Shown here: piece after piece, positions 47,547-60,840 of the stretch
Layout: the number at the start of each line of letters is the position of its first letter
Numbering within the stretch: position 1 is the stretch's first letter
Source of the DNA: Monilinia fructicola
Taxonomy: Eukaryota; Ascomycota; Leotiomycetes; Helotiales; Sclerotiniaceae
Length of the DNA stretch: 64,000 bases
Assembly (NCBI GenBank): GCA_008692225.1
Contig: VICG01000004.1
Coordinates: 1,922,501 to 1,986,500 of the forward strand
Direction of reading: 5' to 3'
Translations under genes and position numbers: made by a program
The notes under the pieces: model-generated
What the model was told of the DNA's origin: nothing
The model's database searches: none
What the model saw: only the letters and a program-made list of their open reading frames with translations

Positions 47547-50500
47547 CCCTGACCTCCCTCCATCCATCCTCTTCCAAGCCTCCCCCCACAACAAAAACGC
47601 TACCGAAAACAAGAGAGATCCCCCCAAAAGATCTAAATGACCAAGAACCAAATTGCGTCTGGGAAAATCCGCTTGTGTGGGCGGACTGGGGGTTTATCAT
47701 CGAGTCGTTAAACCCTCATATACATTTCGTATCATAGGTTCTCGATTGTCGGGGTCAAACACCTCACACATGCATACATGGGATAGGTATGAGCGCAGTT
47801 GAGCACCAAATGAGCCAGGGCGACTTGATGAGGTGTTTGATGAGGGTTGGGATGGTCCAAGGTTGTTTGGAGTTGTGTGGAGGGGTGGGGGTGTTGGGAA
47901 GGTTGATGGGGAGGGGAAAGTGGGAAAATTGGGAAATTGGGGGAAGGCGGAGAAGCTGTAGTTCGGCTCTTTGGGAATTAGGGGTGGAAGGTGAATGAAA
48001 TTTAATGATCTCCCAGAGGAGTGAAGAGATGCAACTTTGTTGGGTGGATTGGATGTGAATGTTGATGGGCTATATGTGAAAATGGTGGGAAAATGGCGAC
48101 AATAGAAGCAAGACTGATATGATAGTGAGTGAGAAGTCACCAAACAACTTTGATCCAAGGAAGGATGCGGATTATTGAGATATGCAACAAAGCTTTGGAT
48201 AATGAAATGGAAAGTGTGTTGTGACATCACATTGTTCTTCTGATACTTGTATGACGGCGTGCTCTCAACTGATATTCTCCTACGCCTGAACACACTTGAT
48301 CGATAATTTCATAGCAGGTCAAACTCCGTCGAAATCGCCTGTGCCATCAAGTCGACCTGTTTATTGCATCATGAGTTCTAAATCCATCATCCAAATCTCT
48401 AAAGTTGGAGTCTGTAGATGAGACATCTTCTATATCCTGCCTCTCATCTGCGACTGAAAATAGAAACGTGGATGAATAGCCCTGGAGACTTTAATCATTA
48501 AGGTTGGTGGCTTGATACGAAAGCTGGCGGTTCAAAAGTTTATTTCAGCCCTGTGGAGAAAGACGTGCAACATATTGTTCTTCAAGTGTCACGGGATCTG
48601 GATGTTTGGTGTAATGGCCTATTGAGGCTCTTGGGATAGGACTTTTTTGGTGCTTTATGGGATGAGACTATAATATTTGATGAAGTGGTTTCCTTCGATG
48701 TGGATTGATTCTTCAGGTGGGTTGAAACTTCCAAATGATCTTGTTGGTATTAACTTGGTCAGTTAAAGTGTAAGCACTTAACCCTTTTGTTATAATCATT
48801 GTTGTTATCCTCCATGCAATCTATGGAATGGAGGATGACTCTATAGTACCTAGTCCTCGAGGTGCGAGTCGTATTATTCGTACAGTGACTCAAATGTCAC
48901 ATGATCCACTTCCCGACAGATCTGAATCTTTCAAAGTGGCCTAGATCTTTGGAGTGATTTGAATATTTAAAAAAGAGTTTTGTCTATAACATCCTCGCAT
49001 ACACTGCCAGTATATGTTCATAATTCTTGAAATGTCTGATATTCTAAGGAAAACCTAAAAGAGTTGACAGAAAGGGGCCACTAGTCCACCCTCGCTTGTA
49101 GAAAATACATTCGCAACATTTCCAATTTCACTCTCTAGTCATAGCTGCACTTCAAGAGAAGTTTGTCCCACATGCCACTAGACTATTAAATCACCGAAAC
49201 ATGCACGATTAATACCCCATCGATACATGTCGAATAAAAAAAAAACATCACTGAAGACTTCCTTGACAGGATACACAGCAACCGCAATCATGCCAAGATT
49301 TCGTATAACAGTAATTTCCAACTTAACGTAACATCCATCAGACATAAGCATCACGATAACGTTCCCTCACCTTCATCAAACACATAACTCCCGAGGTCAC
49401 TTGAGCTTCGCCCAAGTTGCTTAGCCACAGCCACATCGAACGATACATATCCACGACTTACTCGGCAGGACCGAAGTATCGGAGACATATCAAACGTGAG
49501 CACTAGTACCTGAATATCAAACTCTTGGTATCTCACGTTCTCGTCCCTAGTCTGACATCAGCCACTGATCAAATCCATAAGGCTGATTTCGATACTCCAC
49601 ATCTCAGCTCGTGGTACGCTAGCGGGGTGGTTTGCATGGGAGCGAGGATTGTTTTCTAGAAGCTTATGGCTGATACGATGCTAGCCTCTTTGAGTATATT
49701 CCTAGAATAAGATGCTCGATTGAGGGTCTCGACCTCTTCGGGTGGAGCGGATGTTTTGGTGAGAAATTGATCCCGAGATGGATAGATATGTTCGTTATTT
49801 CGTTTTCGAAAGGATTTGCGTGGAGAACAAACTTGCTCTTGATATAAACTTCCGACGAAGCCGGATAACATCATTATTCACATGGCAGCGTCCTCTGCAT
49901 CTTGATTTCTCATCGGAACATATCGTGCCGTCTTTTCCACACCCATTAAAGTAACTCGGCAAACAGGATCGTGACTCTCTCAGCGGAGAAACGATGAACG
50001 ATCGGATATTTCAAGCGGATAGTTGCATATTTCCTCGCTCGCCGAGGTGCATCCAGCCTTATGGCTGGCCTTTCAGCGTTGTGATGGATTAGTCTCCATA
50101 CTCGGTAAGAGAAGGAGATTATGCAGTGGAATATGGGTGCAGACGGGTTGGTGTGTCAGGTCAGGTACGCTTGTCAGCAAGATGCCTTAATGCCGGTCGA
50201 AAACGGAGGAGGGGAAGTGAAGCATCGATGTGCACCAATCTACACGTGATCGGATAAAGATTTTCTTTCCGGTTATCGGATGAGGGAAGGGAGGGAATCC
50301 TAAACCAAAACAAACAAACACCTTGATGGATAAGAGTTGAGACATGGAGATTTTGATAGGCACGTGTCTAAGATATTAAAAGTTTGGGGCTTGTGAATAA
50401 TGAAGGTCACATGTGATGATCACCAATCAATTTCCGAGGCATGTTTTATTTATTCATATTTATGATCGTATTCATAACATTATGCATACCCATTACTGTA

Positions 50501-50654
50501 TTATTCATATCCAGCATATCCATCTATATCTACCTAGTACACAACAGCTAAGCCATCCATGAATCTATGCTTTCTCGTTCCAATGATTATTCTAATATCC
50601 ATTCAATACTCCTTCGTAAAGCAACGCACCTCCTTAAACACATTCGCCGCTACT

Positions 50655-50985
50655 AAAACTTTTATTTCAATATAAAGAAGGTATAAAGAAAGTATTAACA
50701 TATATAATAGTATTATACTTATATAATATAGTAGAATCATTAGATGAACTAAAGAGAATAGAATTTAGTTTATATTTATTTATTAGTATAAAAATAGTCT
50801 ATTATATAATATAATATATTAATTATAATTAATATTATTCTTTATTATCTTCTAATACCTCTAAGTTATACTTATAATAAAGATATAATATAAACTAAAA
50901 GTAAATATAGTTTACTTTATATCTATTTAAAAATATAAGAATAATATTATATTATATTATTTCCTATTGAATATAGATTATGCCA
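50655..50985. repeat. AT-rich island, possibly a RIP-mutated relic
   Basis: About 330 bp made almost only of A and T with TATA/TAAT words, abruptly different from the flanks. Such islands in these fungi are often remnants of repeats mutated by RIP (C-to-T); that origin is inference. No coding content. Confidence 0.6.
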
Positions 50986-53018
50986 CCCCTCACTCAACAT
51001 AACAATCATAATTATAATTATAATTACAATCACCACCACCCTCATCCATCCATCATCCATCACCCATCACCCATCACCACCATAACCATAATACTCACCG
51101 CACCCCAATAAACAATAATACTCTGTAATTTCACTTTTTGTTGTACAGTCCTCCGTACTGTTATTGTTATGTATTACCACCTCAAGAGTCAAAAAACTTC
51201 ACCGACTACAATCCACTCCAGCATCTGACCAGTAACCAGTGACCATTAAGACAATGACCGCAATCATCCCCAATCATCTTCAATCATCACAAGTTGCAAC
51301 TCCTTCTTCCGCTCTTGAGTTTTGGATTATCTCTTCACCCCACCTTCATGCTTTACATTGTTCACAGAGTACACAAAGTACAGTATACAGTATACTGTAC
51401 AGCATCAACCATCCATCATCGACCATGCCAACCATGCCAACCATGCCAACCAACCAACCAACCAACCCAACCCTCCAAACTTACTCCATACATACGAACA
51501 ATCCCAAAATTCAACCCACCCTCTTCTCAAATTTCAATCCATACAGAGTCCAGTACAGTCTCATCCTTTCACCGTACCCACCGCCATCGTTTTTGCCCCA
51601 ACCATGCCCTCAAATCCCATTATTTACCCCATCCGGGTGCATTAACGCCTTTTGTATATTGTGAATAGACGGTGTGTTTGAACCTACTGTATGGAGTGAT
51701 GCTAAACTTTCTTTCCGAGTTCCGGCCCTGTTCATCGGTACGGGACTATACTGTCCGTCCTTGGTGGATAGATGGATGGATGGATGGATGGATGAATGGA
51801 TCAATAAATGGATCAGGTCAGATCATATCAGATCATATCGCGACATTGATTGAGTACGGTACGGTAGAGACAGCATGTATGTATCCAGTAGTTGGTACCG
51901 CATGTACATGTATGTATGTATGTGCTGCGTTCGCCAACACAACACAAAGTCACAAACACAACACATCCCAACGATCCCATCCATTCCATCCCCATCTACC
52001 TATCAAGCATCGACATGCCCGAAGCCCCCAGTCCCCATCTCCCAATAGTCCCTATAAGTCTCTACCTGTAACCGTACCAGCTTGACCGAGTACCCTTTTA
52101 TACTTCCTGCGCATGCGCATCCTGCGCATACGTCCTGCGCATCTCACAGAAGTTAGAACGCGATCGAAAATCATGTTTCCTCGCCGTACCCCTACCCTAC
52201 ACATCCCACCAGACTCAAGACTCAAAATCCCATCGGCTTCTCGATGCGCCGGGCGCCTCGATTCTCGACCGACCGACCGATTCTTCAAAAGTCCAGCCTC
52301 CCCCGTGACTTCCACCCCTCCCCCTCCCCCCCCCCCCCCCCTCCTCTCATCGGATTCGCATCCGCGCATTCGCCTCGTCGGGATTTAAATTTTCGCTTTC
52401 GATCCATACAGTACTTAGCGCACCTACCTGGTAACGTGATGCCGAAATGCGTAATTCGATTTATTTGAATTCCCTGGGTGGGATGTGTTAGACGTTTACT
52501 TGTTCCATTTACGCATTGATTGATATGAAGCCATGGATTCTCGAGGAAATATTTACATTTTGCATTTTACATTTTGCATTCACACGTATCATTATCCAGC
52601 ATCATCCATTTCCCCATCCAACAAGCCCTAGGGGAAAAAAAAACCATCCCATGCGGTCTGTACCAACCAACGCACGATCCGAAAGTATCTTTCATCCCAC
52701 AGCAGTGCCAGACTGCCAGTGCCAGTGCCAGTCCACATCCATCCTGCGCGAGCTCAACACAACAAGCCTTCTCTCGCGTCTCGACTCTCGACTCTCGACC
52801 CCTCACAAGACCCGGCGTCGGGCGCGGTTCGTTCACTCTTTTTTTTCTCCCCCCCCCGGTCACAGAATCACAGTTTGGCCATGCAGCAGCGTGAAAAGAC
52901 AAAGAGGATGTCGCAAGCGCCAAGGATTTCAAACCCCGGAGTCTTTTTCGCAATTGCCGCTCCGAATGACTGGATGGACGGACGGACGGACGGATTATGC
53001 GTGTAATCCGTTGGGTCT

Positions 53019-53055
53019 GATGACTGACTGACTGACTGACTGACTGACTGATTGA
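53019..53055. repeat. TGAC tetranucleotide microsatellite
   Basis: Seven to eight TGAC units, degenerating to TGAT. Seen directly. Confidence 0.9.
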
Positions 53056-53188
53056 CTGATCGACCATCTAGGTAGGCGAGGAAGGGAGAGAGAGTACAGT
53101 ACTAATCCAGACCACCAGACCACCAGACCAGACCAACAAACGAACCACCCACCCAGATGCAGCGATTGCGGAGTCGCGGAGAGGAGGA

Positions 53189-53222
53189 CTCTGTGCTCTG
53201 TGCTCTGTGCTCTGTGCTCTGT
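53189..53222. repeat. CTCTGTG heptamer tandem repeat
   Basis: About five head-to-tail 7-bp units. Seen directly. Confidence 0.9.
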
Positions 53223-54613
53223 AGACAAAACCAAGGTCGCAAACGGCGCCCGTGATTGATGATGGATCATGGATGGATGGCCCTTTTGAGAATTTACTCC
53301 GTACAGAGTGCAGTAGAGAGATACCTACGTAGATAGATAGATAGATAGATAGATGCAAACGTTTCATCACTCCGCCATGCACGTGTCTCGATGTGAAACA
53401 TGAGTGTTTCTTTATTTCTTTATTTTCCTTGGATTCTACTGTACATTCATTCATTCAGGCTTGGGGTTGGGTTGGGTTGCGAGGCGGCCGATCGGGTTGG
53501 GATGGATGGGATGGGCTCTATGTCATTTATTCATTGATTGGGGTACTATCGCCCGCAGAGTCGCTTCCTTCCTTCTTTCATCATCTAGATAGGGGCGGTG
53601 GTTTGCGAGGTATGTATCTTACCTAGTAATTAACTGGGTGGATGGGTGGTTTGTGTGTTTGTGGGGTTATGGATGGAGGGTGATTGTTTCTTTTCCCTCT
53701 ATTGTACGATAGATGATAGTATTATTTTGAGCTACAGTAGTTGTTTCTGTGATGATGGGTTGAGTGATTAGGTTCTATTTTTTGATGATGATGATGATAG
53801 AGAGAAGGATTCTGATGCTGCTCCTGTAATGAATATCATCAACGATGTTCGCTTCCCCTGCAATCCTTTCGTTACAAATCCGCAAATCGCGGCAGAATTT
53901 TGTCTTTGGAAAGTTGATGTCGATGGATGATGTCGAGGGAGTAGATTACATGCCAAGTGAATAAACACTAGGTAGACTACGAAGATGCAAAACGTCAAAT
54001 TCTGCATTTCGTCATCACCATTTAAATTAGCCACTCTACAGTGCGAGTATTATCATCACGTTATTACATGTAAACCACCTCACCCACCTACCTACCTCCT
54101 AACTACCCCAACAACCCCCTAAAGCACAAATGAAATAAAACAGTACCCAACCCAACCAAACCCCAAACCCAACCCCGAACAAATAAATCATCTTCTATCC
54201 ACCCAATACTATACCACGCTGTAATCTGCAAATTTTCCAGACCTCCCCTTCTCCCCTCCTCAAAACCGCAAGATAGTACGGAGTAAACATAAGCATCCTC
54301 CTCCTCATGAGCATCATACCCACCCACGCACCTAATCCTCCCACCAACCCAATAACCCCCCCTTCCCCCCGCCTAGAAAACAATCCCCAAATACATACCT
54401 TCGTCTCCAGTTCTCCAAAGCGAGAGGACCTCCCGCCAATAAATTCTCATCCTCCCACTCACCCTAACCCTAACCCCAGCCTCAACCCCAACCCCAACAA
54501 CCCAGCGCAAACGCCGCAACTGACAATTCACCCGCACCCGCAATCATCTCGCTCCCACCTTTCCACTCCCCAATTTCCAAATCCACACACCAAACGATAC
54601 CGACCGCACCGAA

Positions 54614-54670
54614 GTCCTAGATCCTAGGTCCTAGGTCCTAGATCCTAAATCCTAAGTCCTAAGTCCTAGA
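54614..54670. repeat. TCCTAGGT octamer degenerate tandem repeat
   Basis: About seven 8-bp units of the form TCCTA(G/A)(G/A)T. The AvrII-like CCTAGG core is self-complementary. Seen directly. Confidence 0.85.
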
Positions 54671-55302
54671 TTCTAACCTCCTAACCTCCTAAATAACCAA
54701 CACAGCAATACAACAAACCAACAAACCAACAAACCAACAAATCAACCCAACCCAACCCAACCCAATCATCTATCCAAGCGAGCGAGCGAGCGAACGAACG
54801 AATAAGCGAACAAGCGAACAAATACCGTACAAGGTACCTAGGTAAGTCCTCCAAAACAGAACAGGACAAGGCTACCACCCAAAACCAGGTTGCGCATACA
54901 TACCTATTTACCAATATACATATACATACATAAATAAAAACCAACAACAAAAACCAACAACAAAAACCAACAACAAAACCCAACAACAAAAACCAACCAC
55001 AAAAACAACGCAAAACAAAACAAAACAAAAACGCAACAAAAAACCGCAACATATACTCAAAGCAAGGCGAAAACAATCCGGGGGAAAGCCAAAAGCCAAC
55101 GCCAAAAGCCAACGCCAAAAGCCGAACGCCGAAAAAAAGAAGAAGAAAAAAAAATTTTTTAGGGTCGCCCTGCCAACGAACGATAGGGTGCAGGAAGAGG
55201 AGAGGTGAGAGAGGAAGGGGAAAGAAGGTTTTGGTGATGGTGATGATGTGTTTGTTTATTAATGTATGTACCTAGATATGTATGTATGTATGTATCCATG
55301 GA

Positions 55303-55331
55303 TGTGTTGTGTTGTGTTGTGTTGTGTTGTG
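55303..55331. repeat. GTTGT pentanucleotide microsatellite
   Basis: Five to six GTGTT units, one of many 5-bp arrays in this third of the window. Seen directly. Confidence 0.9.
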
Positions 55332-56108
55332 TGGTGTGGTGTGTGGTGTTGAATGAAGATTGAAAATTTGAAATGAGTGAGTGAGTGAGTGAGTGAATGA
55401 ACGACTGACTGACTCACCTTACTTACTCGTAAATAATACTGCCATCAAAATTTTCCATGTCCAATCAAAACGAGACAATACAATACAATACAATGCAAGA
55501 TGGCATGAGATGAAATGATGAGAGCAAAGTATTTGGTTCAATGTTTTGATTTTGCTATTTTATGTTCTGATATCTGGTTTCCCATTTCTGAAATCCGAAA
55601 CCTTGAAGTTGGGAGTTATCTAACCAAGTCAAGGACCAAATCTAATCCCTCCCGCTGATTACCCTGATCGCCATTTCTTATCGCATGCTCGATAAGCTAA
55701 ATTGTCCTTTTCATCCCATCTCATCTCATCCCATCCCATGATATCCCATGCTATCCTATCCTGTCCTATCCTATCCAATATCAATTTGAATGTAATTCTC
55801 CCTTTAACTCAACTCCCAAATGTTCCCATGAGTGGTGTGAATATTCATTCCATATCTCTGCCTTGCATCCAATTCAATTCAATGCAATCCATCCCATCAT
55901 AAAAACCCACAAGAAAAATGCAACGAAAAAAATAACAAGAAAAAGTAACCGCGTGGTATTTTGTATCGTGTCCATGAATGAAATGCCCAAACTCCGATAC
56001 CTCGTAAATGTTTTCGCTCAAATTCGCTCCAATGCAAATCCCATCCCAATGTGTTTGATAATATACAATCCGAAACTTCGTAAAGACAATCCCAAGAGAG
56101 GGGGGAAT

Positions 56109-56852
56109 TTAATAAACGCTAATAGAACTTATTAAACCCGGGGATTGTCGAGGAGGCAAGTAGAAGCCATCATCGAAGAAGGCTTGTTGTTCGGATTGTG
56201 GTATCGATGCGGATGGGGTGGGTTTGCTGTAATAGGAGGTCGTAGCGATTTGTTGTTTTTCCGAGAAACTTGGGATGGTATCGGATGGTGGAGAGGGTGG
56301 CATTGATTCATCTTCGGAGGATTCATCAGAGTCATGATCGAGTTCCGGTGGGTGCGAGGCAGAGTGTGATTTGGTGAGGTGGAGTTGAAGACTTGAGTAG
56401 TCTTCCTCTCCATCGTCTTCGAATTCCTCATCATCTGCTTGGATTTCTCGTGACGAAACGGTGACTGAGGTCATCATGTTGTGTGATGGTACGCGAGTTA
56501 ATGAACCCATGCTTGGCTCTTCCATTTCTTCGTCGGAATCGTATTCACTGTCTGATTCGGATGATGAATCATCGTTGTCGAGGTCTGATGATTCCCAGTC
56601 TTCCTCTGTATCCTCGACGACGGTATCGGCCCACTGAATATGTCTTGGATCTTCTTGCTTGGTGGCCTTTCGTACGGATTGGTTGAACCAAGATTCTTGT
56701 TCTTGCTCGGCTTCGGCCAGTTCGAGCATTAATGAGTCGAGAAGGTTTGCATGGCCAACAAGAAGACGAAGGTTGTGATCAGATCGAGCGGCTTCCGAGG
56801 AAAGCTTTCCTCGAGCAGTATGTGCAAGGTAGTAAGTTTGAGTGATAGACAT
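56109..56852 (-). CDS. Acidic conserved-looking protein of unknown function
   Basis: A 247-residue intronless reading frame starting MSITQTYYLAHTARGK. The first 75 residues look like an ordered helical domain (AARSDHNLRLLVGHANLLDSL, LELAEAEQEQESWFNQSV) with good codon texture. The rest is a low-complexity Asp/Glu/Ser tail with a Pro-rich end (FYLPPRQSPGLISSISVY). No signal peptide or membrane segment. The N-terminal block feels like a family shared across filamentous ascomycetes, but I cannot name a function. An extension upstream to 56867 would need a TTG start, so ATG 56850-56852 is chosen. It stands alone between 10.6 kb and 7.1 kb of gene-free DNA. Confidence 0.75.
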   Translation of the reverse strand: MSITQTYYLAHTARGKLSSEAARSDHNLRLLVGHANLLDSLMLELAEAEQEQESWFNQSVRKATKQEDPRHIQWADTVVEDTEEDWESSDLDNDDSSSESDSEYDSDEEMEEPSMGSLTRVPSHNMMTSVTVSSREIQADDEEFEDDGEEDYSSLQLHLTKSHSASHPPELDHDSDESSEDESMPPSPPSDTIPSFSEKQQIATTSYYSKPTPSASIPQSEQQAFFDDGFYLPPRQSPGLISSISVY

Positions 56853-58889
56853 CTTCTTTCTCTTCAAGGGGAGGAAGATGATTGTGAATGTGATTGAGGT
56901 GTTTGGGAAGAGAGAGGACTCTTGGAATATGTCGACATTATGTATTAATGTTAATCTTAATGCTATAATGCTTCGATCGATATATTTGAATGACTCAAGG
57001 CAACTCTTAGTTTTTTGATTTTTTGATTAGACGAAAAGCCGAGGATCGGTGACTGATATGATAATGTTGATTGATAACCGGGATATGGATATGTATGGCT
57101 TGTTTGCAGTGCAGATAGGTTGGTAAGACTCGAATATTTATTTATGTATTTAATTAATAACCCTTCTTGATGAAGAGGATTGTATGGATTGTATGGTATT
57201 GGTGGTCTTGTGTTGATTGAAGTATGAAGTGATAATCTTCTTTTGAAGTTGTCGAGTGTTTATGATGATGGATGATGGATGAGGATGTTGGAGAAGTAAG
57301 TAGGATATAAGATAATGATCATATGGAGGGATTCGGGCAGTCTTTGTATTCAGATGATTCTTTTCGTAGATGGGTATGGATGGGTCCACGGTATGAATGA
57401 TACTGCTACTGATACTGTATGGGTGGGTGGATGTGGATGTGGATGTGATGGATGGGGTATTAAGTATTATGGATGGATGGGATGGATGGGTTTGGATGAT
57501 GAAGGTAAATAAATAACCCTTGCAATAAATAATAAGTTTAAAAAACCCCATGAGGAATCAAAGCTGGATGGGATGGATGGATGGATGGATGGATGGATGA
57601 TTCATAAGACCGCGATCCGGACAAAACGGAGTTGTGGATGTAAAAAGTAATACTGTGAGTACATGTATAGAAGAAATGGGTCATTTATTAATTCATTCAA
57701 CTAGACGCATAAGTCCATAAGTCCACAAACCCCAGATGAGCTAAACTAGATTGGGATAATTTAATCCCGGTAAGCACCTTCGTACCTTTTGTTTTATTTT
57801 ATTTTGTTTTATTTTATTTTATTTCATTTTATTCCACTTCATCTCATTTTCTACTCTTCCGTTCCGTTCATCGCATCGGCTGAATATCTACTCCGTACAA
57901 GACTACATACAATACTATCCTATACTATATTATATCCTATACTACACTGTATGACCAACCTACACTACTTATTACTCATTAATAATTATTCACACTGCGG
58001 ACTTTTCTCGCTTATGTACGAGGAATGATGCGAACAAAGGAAAAGGAAAAGGAAAAGGAAAAGGAATGAAGAGAAATGAAGAGAAACGATTACATTACTT
58101 TCTGCTTACCTATCTACCTGCTGCTTACTGAGCTACTCTGTACTTACTTACCTACAGTACCCGACTTGCCTTTCTTTCTACTCCAGACCTGGACCATTTG
58201 ATTAAGACGAAATAGGTAATTCCTAATACTTCCCGGCTACTTTGCTTGTATTGATAATTCATCATTCATAATTCCACTTCTACCTCTGTTGCCGAATTGG
58301 TAAATCCCGCTTACTAACTTTTACTTGATTGACTAATCCAACAAACTCCGGATCGTATTTCCACCAGCCAAATGATGATGATGATGATGATGATGAATGA
58401 TGTATGATGGATGATGGATGCATCAAGTATGATGGAAAGAATAACAAGAGAGGAAGAGAGAAAGAGAGAGAGAATACTTAGGTACCTAATTGTGTACATG
58501 TGTGGACCATCCGAAAGAAGGAACCATTGAGCCAAGAACTCCGCAAACGTATTAGTAGATTTGATATTACTATATGTAGATACTTTCCAAGAGCCTCTAA
58601 GAAGATGATGCCCGAGGATGGATGGATGGATGGATGGATGGAATAGATGAATGGCTGGATGGAGTGGATGGCTAGATGGATTATCATCTTGGTTACTCAT
58701 ACCTCGATACAGATACAATTGATCCATACCGATCGATAAGTACTAGGTAGTGCAGGACAGGACAGTAGACGACGGTGCGAGTTGTAATAAGTATCATAGG
58801 CAAAGGCTGATGGACATTTATATCATCATCATCATGGCATGGCATGGCATGGCATGGGTATCATCATCATCATCATCATCATCATCATA

Positions 58890-59121
58890 CTCTCCCCCCC
58901 CGGAATAAATGTTAATTGATGGATCCTCCCCAGTTTGCTTTATCTGATTGGTTATAATCCTTTGCACAAGCCAGATTTTTGATCTTTTAGTTGAATCAGG
59001 GTGGAATTTAGCAAATTTTTATCCTTGAGCTGTGGCAAAATCGAGGTCCAATGATAAAAACTATTTGCTAGATTTATATGGGCCGACCCATACTTTAACA
59101 TTTATTCCGGGGGGGGGAGAG
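58890..59121. mobile_element. Miniature inverted-repeat transposable element, Tc1/mariner-like
   Basis: A 232-bp non-coding element with near-perfect 26-bp terminal inverted repeats. The left end is CTCTCCCCCCCCGGAATAAA and continues TGTTAA; the right end is its reverse complement with one extra G in the run (9 against 8). A TA dinucleotide flanks both ends (58888-58889 and 59122-59123), the target duplication typical of Tc1/mariner-type transposition. The inside also folds: TAGCAAATTTTTAT and ATAAAAACTATTTGCTA form a second imperfect inverted pair. It has no reading frame, so it would need a transposase supplied elsewhere. The intact ends suggest fairly recent insertion. Only one copy lies in this window. 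Confidence 0.88.
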
Positions 59122-59579
59122 TAGACATCATCATAGACATCAATCAATCACTCACTCATCCTTTCTCCGATTCAATCCCAAGATATCTCCATCCCCACGA
59201 TCTTCCATAATGCCGTCCGTACTACTAGGCAAATGATAAATGTCTGCTGATGACAAATTCAGCATCTTCATTGACCTCCACACTACAGAGTACACACCTC
59301 CTCACACAGGAGAATGGAAATTAGTAATATCAGCATGTTCTGGCTTTGCATGCGAAGAAGGACATTTTGATACTCCTTAATACCAACTACTTCCTTCTTT
59401 CTCCCTTTCTTTCATTTCCAAGGCGGTTACATCTCGTAGCTTGGGGACCAAGCAGCAACAAGACGAGATGGGGTTTCACTCTTTCTCCACGATGATCAAT
59501 TAATTTTACATTCAACTCTAGAAGAGTTCTTGTCAAGAAGGAAGATCTAGGAACCTGGAACCTGGAATCTCAAACAGAT

Positions 59580-59900
59580 GTAGATGTATTATTAAGGATA
59601 TCTATATTGTTAGTTTTGTTTTGTTTTTATTATATACAGGTGTAGATAAATGTATAAATAGATATATTTAATAGAGAATAGCTAATTAATACTTACTATT
59701 TACTTAATATTTATATCTATATTTACATTTATATTTACATTTATATTTACATTTATATTTACATTTATATTTACATTTATATTTATATTTATATTTATAT
59801 TTACATCTCTATTCACATCTATATTTACATCTACTGCATATAATATATATATCTACTATATCTACTATATTATATTACCTATCTAGATATTATCCATCAT
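59580..59900. repeat. AT-rich island with ATTTACATTTAT tandem repeat
   Basis: About 320 bp of AT-rich DNA. Its centre (about 59722-59800) is a 12-bp unit, ATTTACATTTAT, in five or more copies. Seen directly; origin unknown. Confidence 0.75.
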
Positions 59901-60828
59901 CTAATTATTATCCATTCATCTATCTATTTACCCATCTACCTTCCCATCTACTCTGTCCTTCCCACCTCTCTGTCTTAAATGTTGCATATATCATACCCGA
60001 CACGGTAAAAGATATTAATTCATCGTCTGCCCGTCCATCCGCCCATATATTTCTCTACCCGGTGTACAAAACATAAAAGTATCAGCCCCAGCAGGCCCCC
60101 AGATGCTCCATATTATATATCCATCTTGCCCAAATTCCTATCCAATCAACCCTTTGCAAATTTACATTTTCAACCCATCAACCCAAACAAATCTACAAAT
60201 CCCACCTTTACCTGCCTTGGTGCCCTTTACCTTAATTAAATTCCTACAGTCTACAGGACTCTGTAGTCTGTACCTGCACTTCCTGTACTATGAATGTGCT
60301 GCGCAATGCGTACAAACGTGTCCACGAAACTGCCACGAATCCGAATCCGAGCCTCGAACATCTGATTAGTTGGCGGCCTGAACGATCTTTACCCACGGAG
60401 TATATCCTACAGACGACAGTACCTAGCTAGTAGCCACAGGAGAGTTTGGAAGCTTGAGGTTCTCCCTCACGCGTCCCCTTACGCATCGATCATTAGGATG
60501 GATGATCGATACAGTAGGACTGGCGAACACTTTTACTTTCTCCCATCCCATCCCATCCCATCCCATGCGATGTCTGTGCTGTGCTGTGCTGTGCTGTGCC
60601 CTTCGTACCTGAAAACCTCCACTATCGACTCGACTCTCCGTCAGATTCATTTCTTGAGGATCCATGGATCGGCATGGCATTGGCAAGCCAGCAAGATCAA
60701 GGGCAAAAGCAAAAGCATTCCAGAGAGACGAAAACACACGCATTACCTTCTGGACTACTGCAACAAAAGAAAATTAGACTTTAAAATTGTCACACCGTGC
60801 ACACTAGCTCAAGTAACGTATCCTACCG

Positions 60829-60840
60829 TACTGTACAGTA
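60829..60840. repeat. Palindrome TACTGTACAGTA, copy 1
   Basis: Perfect 12-bp self-complementary word; identical copies at 61391-61402 and 62235-62246. Seen directly. Confidence 0.85.

Larger units (their letters stand above)
45487..56108. other. 10.6-kb gene-poor, repeat-rich region
   Basis: No gene that I can support in 10.6 kb. The DNA is dominated by short tandem repeats and strand-biased G- or C-rich tracts, with an AT-rich island at 50655-50985. Most long frames (46555-47118, 51239-51668, 52516-53067, 54307-54627, 54681-55118) are repeats translated. The only frame that looks partly protein-like is the end of 47697-48293 on the minus strand; see the findings. Pyrimidine-rich DNA at 52250-52860 resembles fungal promoter/leader sequence, but no following gene was seen. 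Confidence 0.55.

Noticed and set aside
51239..51668. Three overlapping frames of 107-141 codons
   Set aside because: All three phases are open because the DNA is stop-poor and repeat-rich (ACCATGCCA, CAAC); not protein-like.
52516..53067. Frames of up to 171 codons on both strands
   Set aside because: Built of microsatellites and Ser/Pro/Gln low complexity with no conserved block.
54460..54500. Telomere-like CCCTAACCCTAA
   Set aside because: Only two units, inside a longer AACCCC-rich tract; not evidence of a telomere.
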